This document shows positions 16,389 to 27,789 of a stretch of 43,772 nt of DNA, in pieces. The notes below the pieces were generated by a model. The model was given only the letters and a program-made list of their open reading frames with translations. It made no database searches and was not told the origin of the DNA. How positions within the stretch are numbered: position 1 is the stretch's first letter; each line of letters begins with the position of its first letter. Source of the stretch: Ophiocordyceps camponoti-saundersi (nom. inval.) (Eukaryota > Ascomycota > Sordariomycetes > Hypocreales > Ophiocordycipitaceae); the NCBI GenBank assembly GCA_003339415.1, contig PDHQ01000285.1, positions 1 through 43,772 of the forward strand, in the 5' to 3' direction. The position numbers and the translations under genes were made by a program.

Positions 16389-17436
16389 TAAAAGGAAAAG
16401 AAAAAAAATAAAAAGCTTAAGCGTAAGGTAATTTATAAGTAAAATACTAAGTTATTAATTTACCCCGCTAAATAAAATATATACTTACCTTTTCTATAAG
16501 TAATATATTAATATATACTAACTTTTTTTATAGATAAGAGAGGTATATACCTCTTAAGTATAAATACCCCCCCCTTTTTTAAAAAAAAAAATTTTTTTCC
16601 CCTCCCTTTTTATAACCGCCTTAGTTTTTCTTATCTATTTTTCGCAGATAACTTAGCGAAAGTTTATTAAGTATCGCGTTCTTTATTTAGTATATTATAT
16701 TACGTTTATTTTTTATTTCTCTAATCCTTAGATTAGAAAAAGAATACTATTAGGGGATTATAGTACCCCCGGGGTTAAGAATTACGCTACCTTAAGAGTA
16801 TTATAATATAAAAACTATAATAACTTAGTAAAATTACGAATATTATAGTATAGGAACGCTTAGTATTATAAGAAAGAAATAACTTTTACTAGCTATAAGG
16901 GTTTATTAGTTAATAAGGGAGATTCCCCCTTACGCGGCTAGTATTTACTAGGGGTTTTTAAAATAAGACGCCCTAATAATATCCTTATAGCTAGCTTATA
17001 TTATATTTAAAGGAGTTACTTATTAGTTTCTTAGTTTAAAAGCTACTAAGCTAAGGGATTAGCTTATAATAGTAGCTAATAATATATAATATTAAGCTTT
17101 ATATTAATAATAATATATAGCGTTAAGTTTATTACCTAAACCTTATCTATTATTTATAAAATATAAATAACGGGGAAATATAATATATAGCTTAATATAT
17201 ACTATTTTAGGAAATTATACTAAAATTATTAAAAAATATATTAGATATCGGTATAGTATTAACCTAAGTTTATTTATAAATTAGTAAGATAAGGGTATTT
17301 ACTAATCCTAATTTATATAAGTCTTTAAAAATAAAGAAATAATTCGATTTATAAAAGCTACTAAAAAAACTTAATTATACTTAGATTACTTACTTAATAA
17401 ATATATATTTCTAATTATAAAAAGAAAAGCTACTAA

Positions 17437-17944
17437 TATTAAAATATATATATTACTAGCTACTTAGGAATATAATACGCGTTAAATACGCGTAGTACGC
17501 GTTATAGAGATAACTATCTTTATATAAATAAAATAAGAAGTTAGGGATATATATAAAAAGGAGTTAAACTTAAGATAATACTAATCTAAGACTAATATAA
17601 TATTAATATAATATACGAAGTTAATATAGGAGGAGGATAGGGAAATAATTAATAAGAGGGGGAATATATATATAATATACTTACTTTTTTATATTTTTTA
17701 AAAGAAAAATAAGTTATAAGTAAAGTTATTATTTAATTTTTTATAATTTTATTAGCTAGAGTATATTATATAGTAAATATAATATTCCTATACGCTATAT
17801 AATTTAAATAAGTTACCTAAACCCTATTATCTAAGTTAATATAGTATACGTATTTTAGGTTTAATTTATTAGTATTTCTATTACGAGAAGTTTATAATAT
17901 AACTCTAGCTACTTATTTAGCTTAGGAAGGATACTTAACTAATA
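17437..17944 (+). repeat. 3' LTR of element III (508 bp)
   Basis: Direct copy of the 5' LTR with no visible length difference. It is followed by ATAAC, after which element I resumes at its integrase region. Confidence 0.9.
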
Positions 17945-18600
17945 ATAACTAATCTAAGAAAAGAATATAAGCTAAAACTTTAGATTTTATAATAATCTTC
18001 TTATAATACTTAAGTAAAATAGCTAATAGCGATTCTACCTTTATATTACCTTAATCTATAATATATATAAGCTAGCTATTTTTACTTATAATAGATAAAA
18101 TAAAACTATTTAGATATTTTAATAAAGCTATTATTAGCTTAAAATAAAATAAGATATTTGCTAATATATTTATAATTATTATAAGTATTAGAGAAATAAA
18201 ATATTATAAGATAAAACCCTAAGTTTAATATATTTTTTACTTATCCTAACTTTTATATAAGAATATATTATTTATAATAAAAAAGTAATATTAGAAAACC
18301 GCTTTAAATATAATTATATTTAAACTTTTATTTATAAGCTAAGCTAGATTATCGCTATATTACTAAGTAAAAAGAATAATATAGCTAAGGTATTTATTAA
18401 ATATTATTTCTAATATTTTTATTTTTTTTTTAATATATTAAATATATAAATTATTAATAATATTAGTTTATTTATTTTAAGATTTTTTAGTAAAATTAAC
18501 TAGTTAATTAATATTAAATACCGCTATAATAACACCTTATACTTTTTAATATAAGGAAATATAAAAATAACTAACTAATATTTTAATTAAAAGCTATAAT

Positions 18601-18978
18601 TATTACGCGCTAGCAATTATAGAGATTTCCTCTAAATATTTTATAGTAATTTCCGAGGATTTCTAACTATAGTTACGTAATTTTATAGTAATTTTTAAGG
18701 ATTTCCGACTATAGTTATATAACTTTAAAAACCTTATTATAAAATCTTTAGGAAAACCTTAGTAGGAAATTACCCGGAAATAAAGTTAACTTTTTACTAG
18801 GATTTCTTACTAAGATTTTCCCTTACCCTCTCTTATCTTTACTAATACGTGCTTTTATATACTTTACTAGAATTTCGCTTATAGGAGTTTTCCTTTTTTT
18901 TTCCCTTCTCCTTAGCTTAGAATTTTTATTTATAGTACTAATATTATTATTTAGTTAATATATTTTACGGCTATAATA
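18601..18978 (+). repeat. 5' LTR of element II (378 bp, with internal 42-bp duplication)
   Basis: Partner of 24270-24648. It carries a tandem duplication with a 42-base period (first copy from 18639, second from 18681) that is absent from the LTRs of elements I and IV. Confidence 0.92.
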
Positions 18979-21900
18979 TTATTCTAAGCTTAAATTTACT
19001 AATAAGCGATTAAGAAACTTATACCTTATTTTTATATCCTTATATAAGATAGAAAAAAACTTATATATAATTAAGATTTAGATTATAACTAATTTTAAGA
19101 TATATATTCGGAGCCCCTAATTAGATTTTTAAGTAATTAAGGAGATTTATTTTAAAAACGCTTAACTTTATAATAAAATAGAATATTAGCGAAAATTAAA
19201 CTACGATAATAGTTACCTTTTCCTAAAATATTATTAATATAATTATATCGTAAAAGTAATATATAGAGATAGCGTAATTATAAGCGTAAATTATAAAACT
19301 TTAAGGTTAATTAATTTAGAAAAACTAAAACCTAAACGCGAAAAAGATTTATTAAGAAATATTAACTATATTTAATATAAATAAAAAGATATTTATCCTA
19401 ATTAGAAAAGCCGCTTAGGATATTTTTACGCTAATAGCCCCGGTAAGATAGCTAAACCTCTCTTATTCTAATTTTACGAAAATTCGCTATAAAGAGGTAA
19501 GTAAGTTTTTAGGTAAAAAGGAGGATTTTAATATTTTCCTTATAAACCTAAAAGATAAGATAAGGTCCGATAAGATAATTTTTCGAAATAAGTAGGACTA
19601 GATAAGTATATTATTTTACGCGTTAGAAGGGAAAGCTTATAAATTTTTAGAAACTTAATATAACTTAAAAGAACGCTTTTTTTCTAAATTAGCTAAGATA
19701 ATTTAATATTTAAAATTTACTAATAGAAATTTTAATAAATTTGCTAAAATTATAAATTAATTTTATAAACTAAATTTCTTATTAATAAGTAAGTAAGAAA
19801 TTTAGGAGTTCCTTATAAAATTTAACTACTTTATAGCTAAGATTTAAGTTCCCTTAATTTAGATTAAATATACGCTTTAAGATTATTTACCCGCTAATCT
19901 TAATTTAAGCTTTCTTACGAAAGCTAAAAATTTATATATAATATATAAGGAATTTTATAAGTACGTAAAAGATATTATATTTTATTAGAAAAAGGAGTTA
20001 ACTTACTAAAAGTTTTCCCGTAAAAGCTAGGTAAGTAAAAAAGTTACCTTAGAAAAATAAAAGAAAATTATAATTATAATTATAACTTTTTACTAAAAAG
20101 GCTAAGCTTTTAGTAAAAGCGAGAAGAAAATTTACTAGGAAAACGGCACTTATTTTATTTATAAAAAGAAAAGCTATATAGCTAAGGATTACCTTAACTA
20201 ATAAAAGATAAGAAAAATCCGTAAAATTTAAACGTTTTTACCTAACTCTATTTAGTTAGATAATTCTAATTTAGGAAAAAAGTAAGATTATTATAAAGCT
20301 CCTTAATAGTCCTAAAAATATCGCGCGTAGAATAGAAAATAAAAAAGTTATTTACTATTAATAGTTAAGTTTAAATTAATAATATAGCTTTTTATACCTT
20401 TACTTTATATAATACCGAAATAAACGCCTATCTCTTAATTAATTATTATTTCGCGAAGTAAGTAGTAAAGCGCTTAAGCGCTAAGCTTATCCCTATCTAT
20501 CTTATCCCCCTTATTAATTTCTAAAGCTATTAAGCTAGCTTAGTTTATAAATACCTAATTATTACCTTAGTAATTAATAAATAGTATTTTTTATAGGAAA
20601 TTTATTAAGTAACGGACTATATTTAAAATCTCTTTATCGGCTTATTTTAAATAGTAGAGAAAAAGTTATTACTCGATTACGCGGCCTAGAAACTAATTTA
20701 GCTAGATAACTTACTTACCCTTACTAAATACTTACCTTCGATCTTATTACCTAAGAAGCCCTTTTTTAATAGAAATTTAAACCCGGCTATTTAAGTAAAT
20801 ATTAAGCGCCGGAACTGCCTTTTTTATTAGGATAAGCGTAATTATTAGATCCTCTAATACTCGTAAAAAAAAAAGAACTTTATATAGCTTATAAAAGAAA
20901 AAAAGCTAGCTTAAACCTTAACTAAAGATAACTAAGATATTAATAATATTAATAAAGATATTTTAAAAAAGTAACTTATTTACTAAGTTTAATAAGACTT
21001 TTACTATATATAATAAGAAAAAATAACCTTATTAATATTTTAGATATTTATAAAATTAGAAAATAATAATAATAACTTAACTATAATTATAAAGCTAAGC
21101 TTAGCTAGCTATACGTATATAAGATAGAAAATCCTATTTTTTTAAAGTAAAAAACTTAAGTATATTACTTATATATATAATATAATTTTTTTAGCTTTTA
21201 TATATTTTAAAAGATTTTTTAGTAAAAAGGAAGCTTATATTTTAGCTTATCTTTAGCTTAGCTACGATATAATTTTAAAACTTAAGAAGCCCTTAAACTT
21301 AGTAAAACCCCTTTTTTATAAAATACTAGTAAAATACTTACTTTTAGAAAAGGAGATTATTAATTATTTACTTAAGGTTAGTTTTATTAAGCTAAATACT
21401 AGCCCTTACGCTGCCTTTATTCTCTTCGCCTCGAAACTATATTTAATAGCTTAATATTTTTATATTAATTACCGATAGATAAATAATTACTTAAAAAGTT
21501 AGATTTTACTTACTCCTTTTTTAGAAAATACTATATTTAGCTACTAGGAGGCGAAATAGTTTTCGAAAATTAATATTATTTAAGTATTTTACTATCTTTA
21601 TCTTAACCCTAACTTTAAGTACCTTATAGCTTTCTATATAAAGTTTAGTATATTTTATTAGCTTATTTTTCTATTTAGCTTTAAGGTAAAATTTACGTAA
21701 TTTTAGAACTTTATTAACGCTTAATTTTATAATTTTTTTAACCGCTATATAAATATATACGCTAATAATATATTAATTTACTTAAATAGCGAAGAAGAAA
21801 AATACTAAAAGGAGTACTAAGAAATAATCTAGCGCTTATATTAAGCGAATTTATAAAAAGATATTTAGAAATTAAAGTTTAATATTACTAAAATCGATTA

Positions 21901-24269
21901 CCTTAGTATAATATTATACGCGGGCTAAGAAATAAGCGTAAATTTCCGTAAAATATAAGCGATTTAAGATTAGAAATTTAAAGATTTTTAAAATTATAAA
22001 GCTATCTATTTATTCGTAAGATTATATAACTTTATTCGGATCTTTTATTACTATATTAATATTATTATAAAACCTCTTAACTATCTTTTAAAAAAGGATA
22101 TTATTTTTAAGCTTAGATTAGAATAGAAAAAGGCCTTTAATAAGATAAAGGAATTAGCTATATAAGCCCTAATACTTACTTTCTTCTATCTTAAACTCCT
22201 AACCTAGCTTAAGACTAATATTTTTTAGAACGCTACCGCTAATATATTTTAGTAATAATAAGATAATTAAGCGTAAAAGCTAATAAGCTTCTTTTTAAAA
22301 ACGATAAACTTAGCTAAATATATATACCTAATTTAAAACCGCGAATTTCTTACTATTATATAAAGCTTTAAGTATTTTTACTTAGAATTACTTAATTAGA
22401 AATTTAATATAATTACGGACTATAAGGCCTTAGTTTATTTTATAATAAAAAGATTACTTTTTATTTACTAAGTCCGATAATCCGATTTCTTAGCTTAGTT
22501 TAATATTTATTTCCTATATTAACTTAGCTAATTAAATATAGCTACTAATACCCTTTCGCGTAAGATAGCTAAGCTTCTAATTATAAAAGCTTATAAGAAA
22601 GAGGAAAAAACTTTTATAATAATTCCTTTAGAAAGCCTTAAATTTAAAATCCTAACCTTAACCTTTATAATTACCTTAGTCCGCCTTAGAGAAAACTTTA
22701 CCCTATTAGGAGCGGAGTTAATATAACTAATCTAAGAAGAGAATATAAGCTAAGATTTTAGATTCTATAATAACCTCTTAGTTATTCCTAAGTAAAATAG
22801 TTAAAAGAGGCTTTTTCTTCGTATTACTTTAATTTAGAATATATATAAGCTAGCTATCTTTGCTTATAGTAGCTAGAATAAGATTACTTAGATATTTTAG
22901 TAAGATTATTACTAGCTTAAAATAAAGTAAAATATTTATCGATATATTTATAACTATTATAAGTATTAGAGGAATAAGACCTTATAAGATAAGACTCTAA
23001 GCTTACTATACCTTTTACTTATTTTAATTTTTATATAAGAGTATATAGCTTATAATAAGAAAGCTATATTAAAAAATTACTTTAAGTACGATTATATTTA
23101 AACCTTTATCTATAAATTAAGCTAGATTATCGCTACGTTATTAGGTAAGAAGATTAATATAGTAAAAATACTTACTAGATATTATTTCTAATACCTTTAT
23201 TATCTTTTTAATATATTAGATATATAAATTACTAATAACGCTAGCTTATTTATTTTAAGATTTCTTAGTAAAATTAATTAGTTAACTAATATTAAATATC
23301 GCTATAATAATACTCTATACCTATAAATATAAGAAAGCGTAAAAATAACTAACTAATACTTAAACTAAAAATTATAGTTTTATATAAATAAATATTAGGA
23401 TAATTAGAGTACTTTCTTTTTTACGTTAAATTTTATATATAACTCCTTATAGTACGCTTTAATTAGTATAATATTACTTATAGTTACTTTTAGTAAAAAT
23501 ATATAGAACCCCCTCTTAGTAGCTAATCTCCTAGATCCCTTAACTACCTTAAGCTTAATTACTATAGCCTATAAACTTATCGCTTACGCGTAGGAAATAT
23601 AATAATAAGCTTAAGCTATAGCTAAGAAAGCTCGCCGTAAGTAAGAAACGTAAATAAATAGGAAGTATTACCTAGTAGATTTTATAATTAGCGATAAGGT
23701 ATTTCTTAGCTATAAAAGCTTTTTTATAATTATACTTATAATATACTTAAATATATAATAATTAGGACTTTTTATAATTATTAAGGAACGAGGCTATAGC
23801 TATATTCTTAACTTATTAGATAGTTACTAGATAATAAACTTATTTTATACTAACCGCTTTTAGAAAGCTATTATAAATCTACTATTAAAGTAAGAGATAT
23901 CTCCCGCTAAGCTAGAAAATATTAATAATATATTAAAATAAAAAGTTAAGTAAATCCTCTAATCTTAAGTTACTAGATAGCGTTATTAGTTAGAATATTA
24001 AGTTTACTAATATAGTTACGATCTAAATAAGATATAATACCTAGCTAGGAATTTCCGTTATACGCTTATAGCTTTTAAGGAATTTTATAACTATTTCTTA
24101 AATACCGCTAATTTACTTATTAATTTCTAGCACTAAGTTAAAGCTACTATCGTAAATTATAAGTATTAAGATAATAATTAAGATAATATAGCTATTTCCC
24201 TAAGCACCTAGCTACGTAATCGCTATTACTAGTTTTAATAAGTATATTAAGATTTTTATTAGGGGGTAA

Positions 24270-24648
24270 TATTACGCGCTAGTAATTATAAGGATTTCCT
24301 TTAGATATTTTATAGTAATTTTTAAAGATTTCTAACTATAGTTATATAATTTTATAGTAATTTTTAAGGATTTTTAATTATAATTATATAACTTTAAAAA
24401 CCTTATCGTAAAATCCTTAGGAAAACCTTAGTAGGAAATTACCCGGAAATAAAGTTAACCTTTTACTAGGATTTCTTACTAGGATTTCCCCTTACCCTCT
24501 CCTATCTTTATTAGTATATGCCTTTATATATTTTACTAAGATTTCGCCTATAGGAATTTTCCTCTTTTCTTTCCCTTCTCTTTAGCTTAGAATCTTTATT
24601 TATAATACTAATACTATTATTTAGTTAACGTATTTTACGGCCGTAATA
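24270..24648 (+). repeat. 3' LTR of element II (379 bp, with internal 42-bp duplication)
   Basis: Same family and same 42-base duplication (copies starting at 24308 and 24350). The one-base length difference from the 5' LTR falls in a pyrimidine run near 24562. Followed by ATAAT. Confidence 0.92.
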
Positions 24649-25544
24649 ATAATTTTATATAAATAAATATTAAAATAATTAAAATAATTTCTTTCTCGCT
24701 TTAGATTTTATATATAACTCTTAATAATATATATTAATTAGTATAGCACTACTTATAATTACTTTTAATAAAAATATATAAAACCTCCTTTTAGTTATTA
24801 GCTCCCCGAATCCCTTAAACGCTTTAAGCTTTATTATTATAACTTATAAACTTATTACTTAAGCGTAGGAAATATAATAGTAAGCTTAAGCTATAAGTAA
24901 GAAAGCTTACTATAAGTAAGAAATATAAGCTAATAAGAAATATTACTTAGTAAATTTTATAATTAATAATAAAGTATTTCTTAGCTATAAGGGTTTCTTT
25001 ATAATTATATTTATAATATACTTTAATATATAATAATTAGGATTTTTAATAATTATTAAATAATAAAGCTATAGCTATATCCTTAACTTATTAGATAGCT
25101 ATTAAATAATAAACCTATTTTACGCTAACTATTTTCAGAAAGCTATTATAAATCCTTTACTTAGGTAAAAAATACCTCCTATTAAGCTAGAAAATATTAA
25201 TAATATATTAAAATAAGAAATTAATTAAATCTTTTAATTTTATATTATAAGATAACGCTATTAGTTAAAATATTAAGTATATTAATATAGCTATAATCTT
25301 AATAAAATATAATACCTTACTAAGAATTTCCGCTATATATTAATAGCTTTTAAGGAGTTTTATAATTATTTCCTAAAAGCTACTAGCTCGCTAATTAATT
25401 TTTAATACTAAATTAAGAATATTATAATAAACTATAATTATAAAAATAATAACTAAGATAATATTATAATTTCCCTAAATAATCCTTTATATAGTAAATA
25501 TTATTAATTTTAATAAGTATATTAAAACTTTTATTAAAAGGTAA

Positions 25545-25870
25545 TATTATATACTAATATTTATAAGGATTTCTTTTAAATATTTTAAGGTAATTTTTAA
25601 AGATTTTTAATTATAATTATATAACTTATAAAAACCTTATTATAAAATTACCTAAAAAGGACCTTAAGGGAAATTATTAGGAAATATAATCGCCTCCTTA
25701 TTAAGATTTTATTATACCCTCTCTTATCCTTATTAGTATATATTTATATATATTTTATAAAGATTTCGCTTATAAGAGTTTTTCCTCTTTTTCTTTCCTT
25801 TCTCCTTAGCTTAGAATCTTTATTTATAATGCTAATACTATTATTTACTTAACATAGCCTAGCTATAATA
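25545..25870 (+). repeat. 3' LTR of element I (about 326 bp)
   Basis: It follows a purine-rich AAAAGGTAA tract, starts TATTATATACTAA and ends CTATAATA. It differs from its 5' partner by transitions and by a net 3 bases, so it is older than the pairs of equal length in III, IV and V. Confidence 0.85.
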
Positions 25871-25875
25871 TTTAC

Positions 25876-26773
25876 TAAGTATTATTAACTATTATTAATA
25901 TTATTCTTATTATAGTTTAAGCTAGCTTAAAAGTAAATTATATTATAGTTTTATATTTAAAGCTATTTCCTTTATTAAAATAAATTAAGAAAGAGAGAAG
26001 TATTAAACTTTTTTAAATATTATATTTTAAAATAAATAAGTTTTATTTACTTAATTATTATAATTATTATATTTTATCTTATACTTTTATATTTATTATT
26101 TACTTAGTTAAATTTAAAAGTATAAAGTTTTAACTAAATTATATAAACTATATAATATATTAAAATAAATTATATTTTAATTTAAATACTTATTATAAGT
26201 TTTATATTATTAATATTATCTCTTTATATCCCTTTATATCCCTTTATATTTATTATATAATATATATATAAAAGATAACTTAAATATAGGAAAGTCCCTA
26301 ACGAAATATATATTAGCACCTAAGTTATACTTTATATAACTTAGGGGATAGGAGATATCTTAAGAAGGAAGAAGGGGGTATAGGGGTAAAATATTATCTA
26401 GCTATATAGCCGCTCTTCCTTATATACTCCGTAAAGTAAGAAGAGTATCTATCTCTAATTATTATTAATTTAGGTTACCTTTTACTTCTCTTATTTATAT
26501 ATATATATAATAAAGACTACTTAATATATATATTATTATTTACTTTATAATTATTATTATACTTAATATAAAGTTTATATTTACTATTTAAATTATTTAT
26601 ATTTTTAAACCTTTTTATACTTATTACTTATAAATTTAATATTTTTATATTTTTTATTATATATTTAAGTTCTTTGTATAATATAATATCTTCGGAATAC
26701 GAGAGGTCTTTTATTTATACTAACTTATATTTGCTACTAGGCGCGTTTGCTACTATCTTAGCATCGACTTTAA
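25876..26773. other. AT-rich mutated DNA left of the gene island
   Basis: Depleted of CA and TG almost up to the uS17m stop codon. It contains a three-copy 10-base repeat of CTTTATATCC (26222-26251) and a possible solo LTR (26311-26526). The last 80 bases (26690-26770) are intermediate in composition and probably hold the partly mutated 3' untranslated region of the uS17m gene. Confidence 0.6.
26311..26526. repeat. Possible solo LTR
   Basis: A 216-base block starts TATTAGCACC and ends CTACTTAATA, compatible with a mutated TGTTAG...CAACA LTR. It holds a perfect hairpin (CCTAAGTTAT at 26319-26328 paired with ATAACTTAGG at 26336-26345). No second copy is in the window. The flanks (ATATA and TATAT) do not give a clean duplication, so this is only a suggestion. 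Confidence 0.35.
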
Positions 26774-27239
26774 TTATTGAACCCTCTTGGCTGCGCGCCG
26801 CTTATCTTTGGCAGCTTTCTTAGCTTCCCGCTCGGCTATTCGCTCTTCTGAGGTTGGAATAGGAGGTCGCTCTGATATCGGAGTGCCAAATGGGGCAATA
26901 ATTTGCTTGACAACATGGCGCTTATGTTTAGAAGTTGGCCATCCAGGAACAATAGATACGACGTCCCCCGTGCGTAAAGACGACTTCGGATCATGGACTA
27001 AAAAATGCTTGGGGCTGGAAAACCACTGTAGAGAGCTCAGGATTACTTGTTAATATAAGACATCCGCGGGTTGACCTACGGCTGGATAGACTGCAGATAC
27101 GCACCTTGTTAATCGTCTGGTTCCATTTCTGACCGCCTATGCGAACCTTCACTGTCTTCTGCATTAGGCCAGCAGACACAACGATTCCATGAAGCTCATG
27201 GGTCACGCGGCGACAGGCCCTCGCTAGGGGCGACAGCAT
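26774..27239 (-). CDS. MRPS17: Mitochondrial small-subunit ribosomal protein uS17m (S17)
   Basis: A component of the mitochondrial small ribosomal subunit that binds 12S/15S-type rRNA. Two exons on the minus strand, 27105-27239 and 26774-27025, are joined by a 79-base intron (donor GTGCGT, acceptor CTACAG) between codons. The product is 128 residues. Residues 13-45 carry the S17 OB-fold start (ELHGIVVSAGLMQKTVKVRI, then GGQKWNQTINK). Exon 2 continues with HFLVHDPKSSLRTGDVVSI, the typical fungal mitochondrial S17 block, then IIAPFGTPISERPPIP and a Lys/Arg/Ala-rich tail. The start is the only ATG in the open frame before the S17 domain (27239). The short basic N-terminus (Ala/Arg-rich) could act as a targeting signal. 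Mutated AT-rich DNA begins right after the stop codon and again about 120 bases upstream of the start, so promoter and terminator are squeezed. The coding sequence itself shows no damage. Family assignment is firm. Confidence 0.92.
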
Positions 27240-27365
27240 ACTGCTTGTAGTGAATATGCAAAGGAACAAGTCATAGACAGTGCAAATGTTTTTCAACCGT
27301 TAAGAGGTGGCGTGTGTAAAGTAGAAAGTAACAGATATTAAAACATCACATCACTACGTGTACTA
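27240..27365 (-). promoter_or_regulatory. Short upstream region of the uS17m gene
   Basis: About 120 bases of normal composition, with many CA/TG sites, lie between the uS17m start codon and the AT-rich block. It presumably holds the 5' untranslated region and core promoter. No canonical TATA or CCAAT box is evident. Confidence 0.4.
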
Positions 27366-27745
27366 CTAAAGTAGCTTAGTAAGTTTTTTTATAAGTAAAA
27401 TATTAGGTTTTAGGTTTAAGATAAAGTTAATTAAGTATTTAATACTTTTAAGAAATTATATTTTTTTTAAAATACTTTTAGCTTTTTAAGCTAATAATAA
27501 ATTTTAAGTTTTAAAATATATACCTATATTACTTTTATATCCTTTTAATAATAATCTCTATTATAACTCTTTAATTTTCTATAAAAAAATAGCTATTATA
27601 ATATAGCACTTATTATTATTTAGTTTTTTAATAATAAAAGGTTTTTTACTATATTTATTTTCTAGCTAATAATATAAGTAATAGTAATAATATCTTAAGA
27701 CTAATATTAGCACTTATAAGTATAAGTATAAGAAATGCTTAATTG
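27366..27745. other. AT-rich, RIP-like block between the uS17m and H2B genes
   Basis: About 380 bases of very AT-rich DNA almost free of CA and TG split the gene island. Edges are abrupt: normal sequence with many CA/TG lies on both sides. I found no terminal repeats or duplication that define a mobile element. It may be a small transposon remnant. No gene is seen. Confidence 0.55.
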
Positions 27746-27789
27746 TTTTTATTTCAGATTAATGCTTCTCGACCCCCTGTTTTTATCCC

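Larger units (their letters stand above)
14359..17944 (+). mobile_element. Element III: 3.6-kb LTR element inside element I, probably non-autonomous
   Basis: Direct repeats of exactly 508 bases (14359-14866 and 17437-17944) start TATTA(G/A)AATA and end TAACTAATA. The target-site duplication ATAAC (14354-14358 and 17945-17949) is decisive: the homologous site in element II (around 22727) reads ATAAC once, with the same flanks. The internal region is only about 2.57 kb. That is too short for a full gag-pol, and I can read no reverse transcriptase in it. It has an (ATA)n run near 16350-16385 and CG-rich patches at 15825-16060. A purine-rich tract (AAAAAGAAAAGC, 17419-17430) just before the right LTR suggests plus orientation. 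It could be a LARD-type non-autonomous element or a deleted copy. Confidence 0.87.
18601..24648 (+). mobile_element. Element II: complete Ty3/Gypsy (chromovirus-like) copy inserted in element I
   Basis: LTRs at 18601-18978 and 24270-24648 start TATTACGCGCTAG and end (C/T)(A/G)TAATA. The target-site duplication ATAAT lies at 18596-18600 and 24649-24653. Element I sequence continues across this point exactly as in element II's own body near 23380. Plus-strand remnants in order: gag-like region (about 19.0-20.3 kb), reverse transcriptase (21.25-21.9 kb, with a recognisable SPYAAFILFA block and YxDD changed to Tyr-Ala-Asn-Asn at 21758-21769), RNase H connection (21.95-22.2 kb), integrase (22.7-23.4 kb), then a tail near 23.75-24.2 kb resembling the end of chromodomain-bearing Gypsy polyproteins. 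A purine tract AGGGGGTAA precedes the 3' LTR. Mutated stops throughout show it is dead. Confidence 0.93.
10288..25870 (+). mobile_element. Element I: Ty3/Gypsy retrotransposon interrupted by elements III and II
   Basis: The 5' LTR (10288-10610) and 3' LTR (25545-25870) bound a host element split into three parts: 10288-14358, 17950-18600 and 24654-25870. Their sum is about 5.94 kb, close to the uninterrupted relatives II (6.05 kb) and IV (5.97 kb), to which the parts align in order. Flanks are CTTAC (10283-10287) and TTTAC (25871-25875), a likely 5-bp duplication with one transition. The plus strand carries the order gag-like region, reverse transcriptase (about 12.9-13.5 kb, YxDD changed to Tyr-Ile-Asn-Asn at 13391-13402), RNase H connection (13.6-13.9 kb) and, after the insertion, integrase. 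The C-terminal part resembles a chromodomain-type Gypsy tail. Stops (TAA/TAG) fill every frame, so it is inactive. It is the oldest layer of the nest. Confidence 0.9.

Noticed and set aside
26787..27053. Plus-strand open frame of 88 codons
   Set aside because: It is antisense to exon 2 of the uS17m gene, whose protein is clearly conserved in family features; the plus frame has none.
27240..27296. N-terminal extension of uS17m by 19 codons
   Set aside because: The upstream start would be TTG, not ATG; the ATG at 27239 leads directly into a plausible targeting sequence and the S17 domain.
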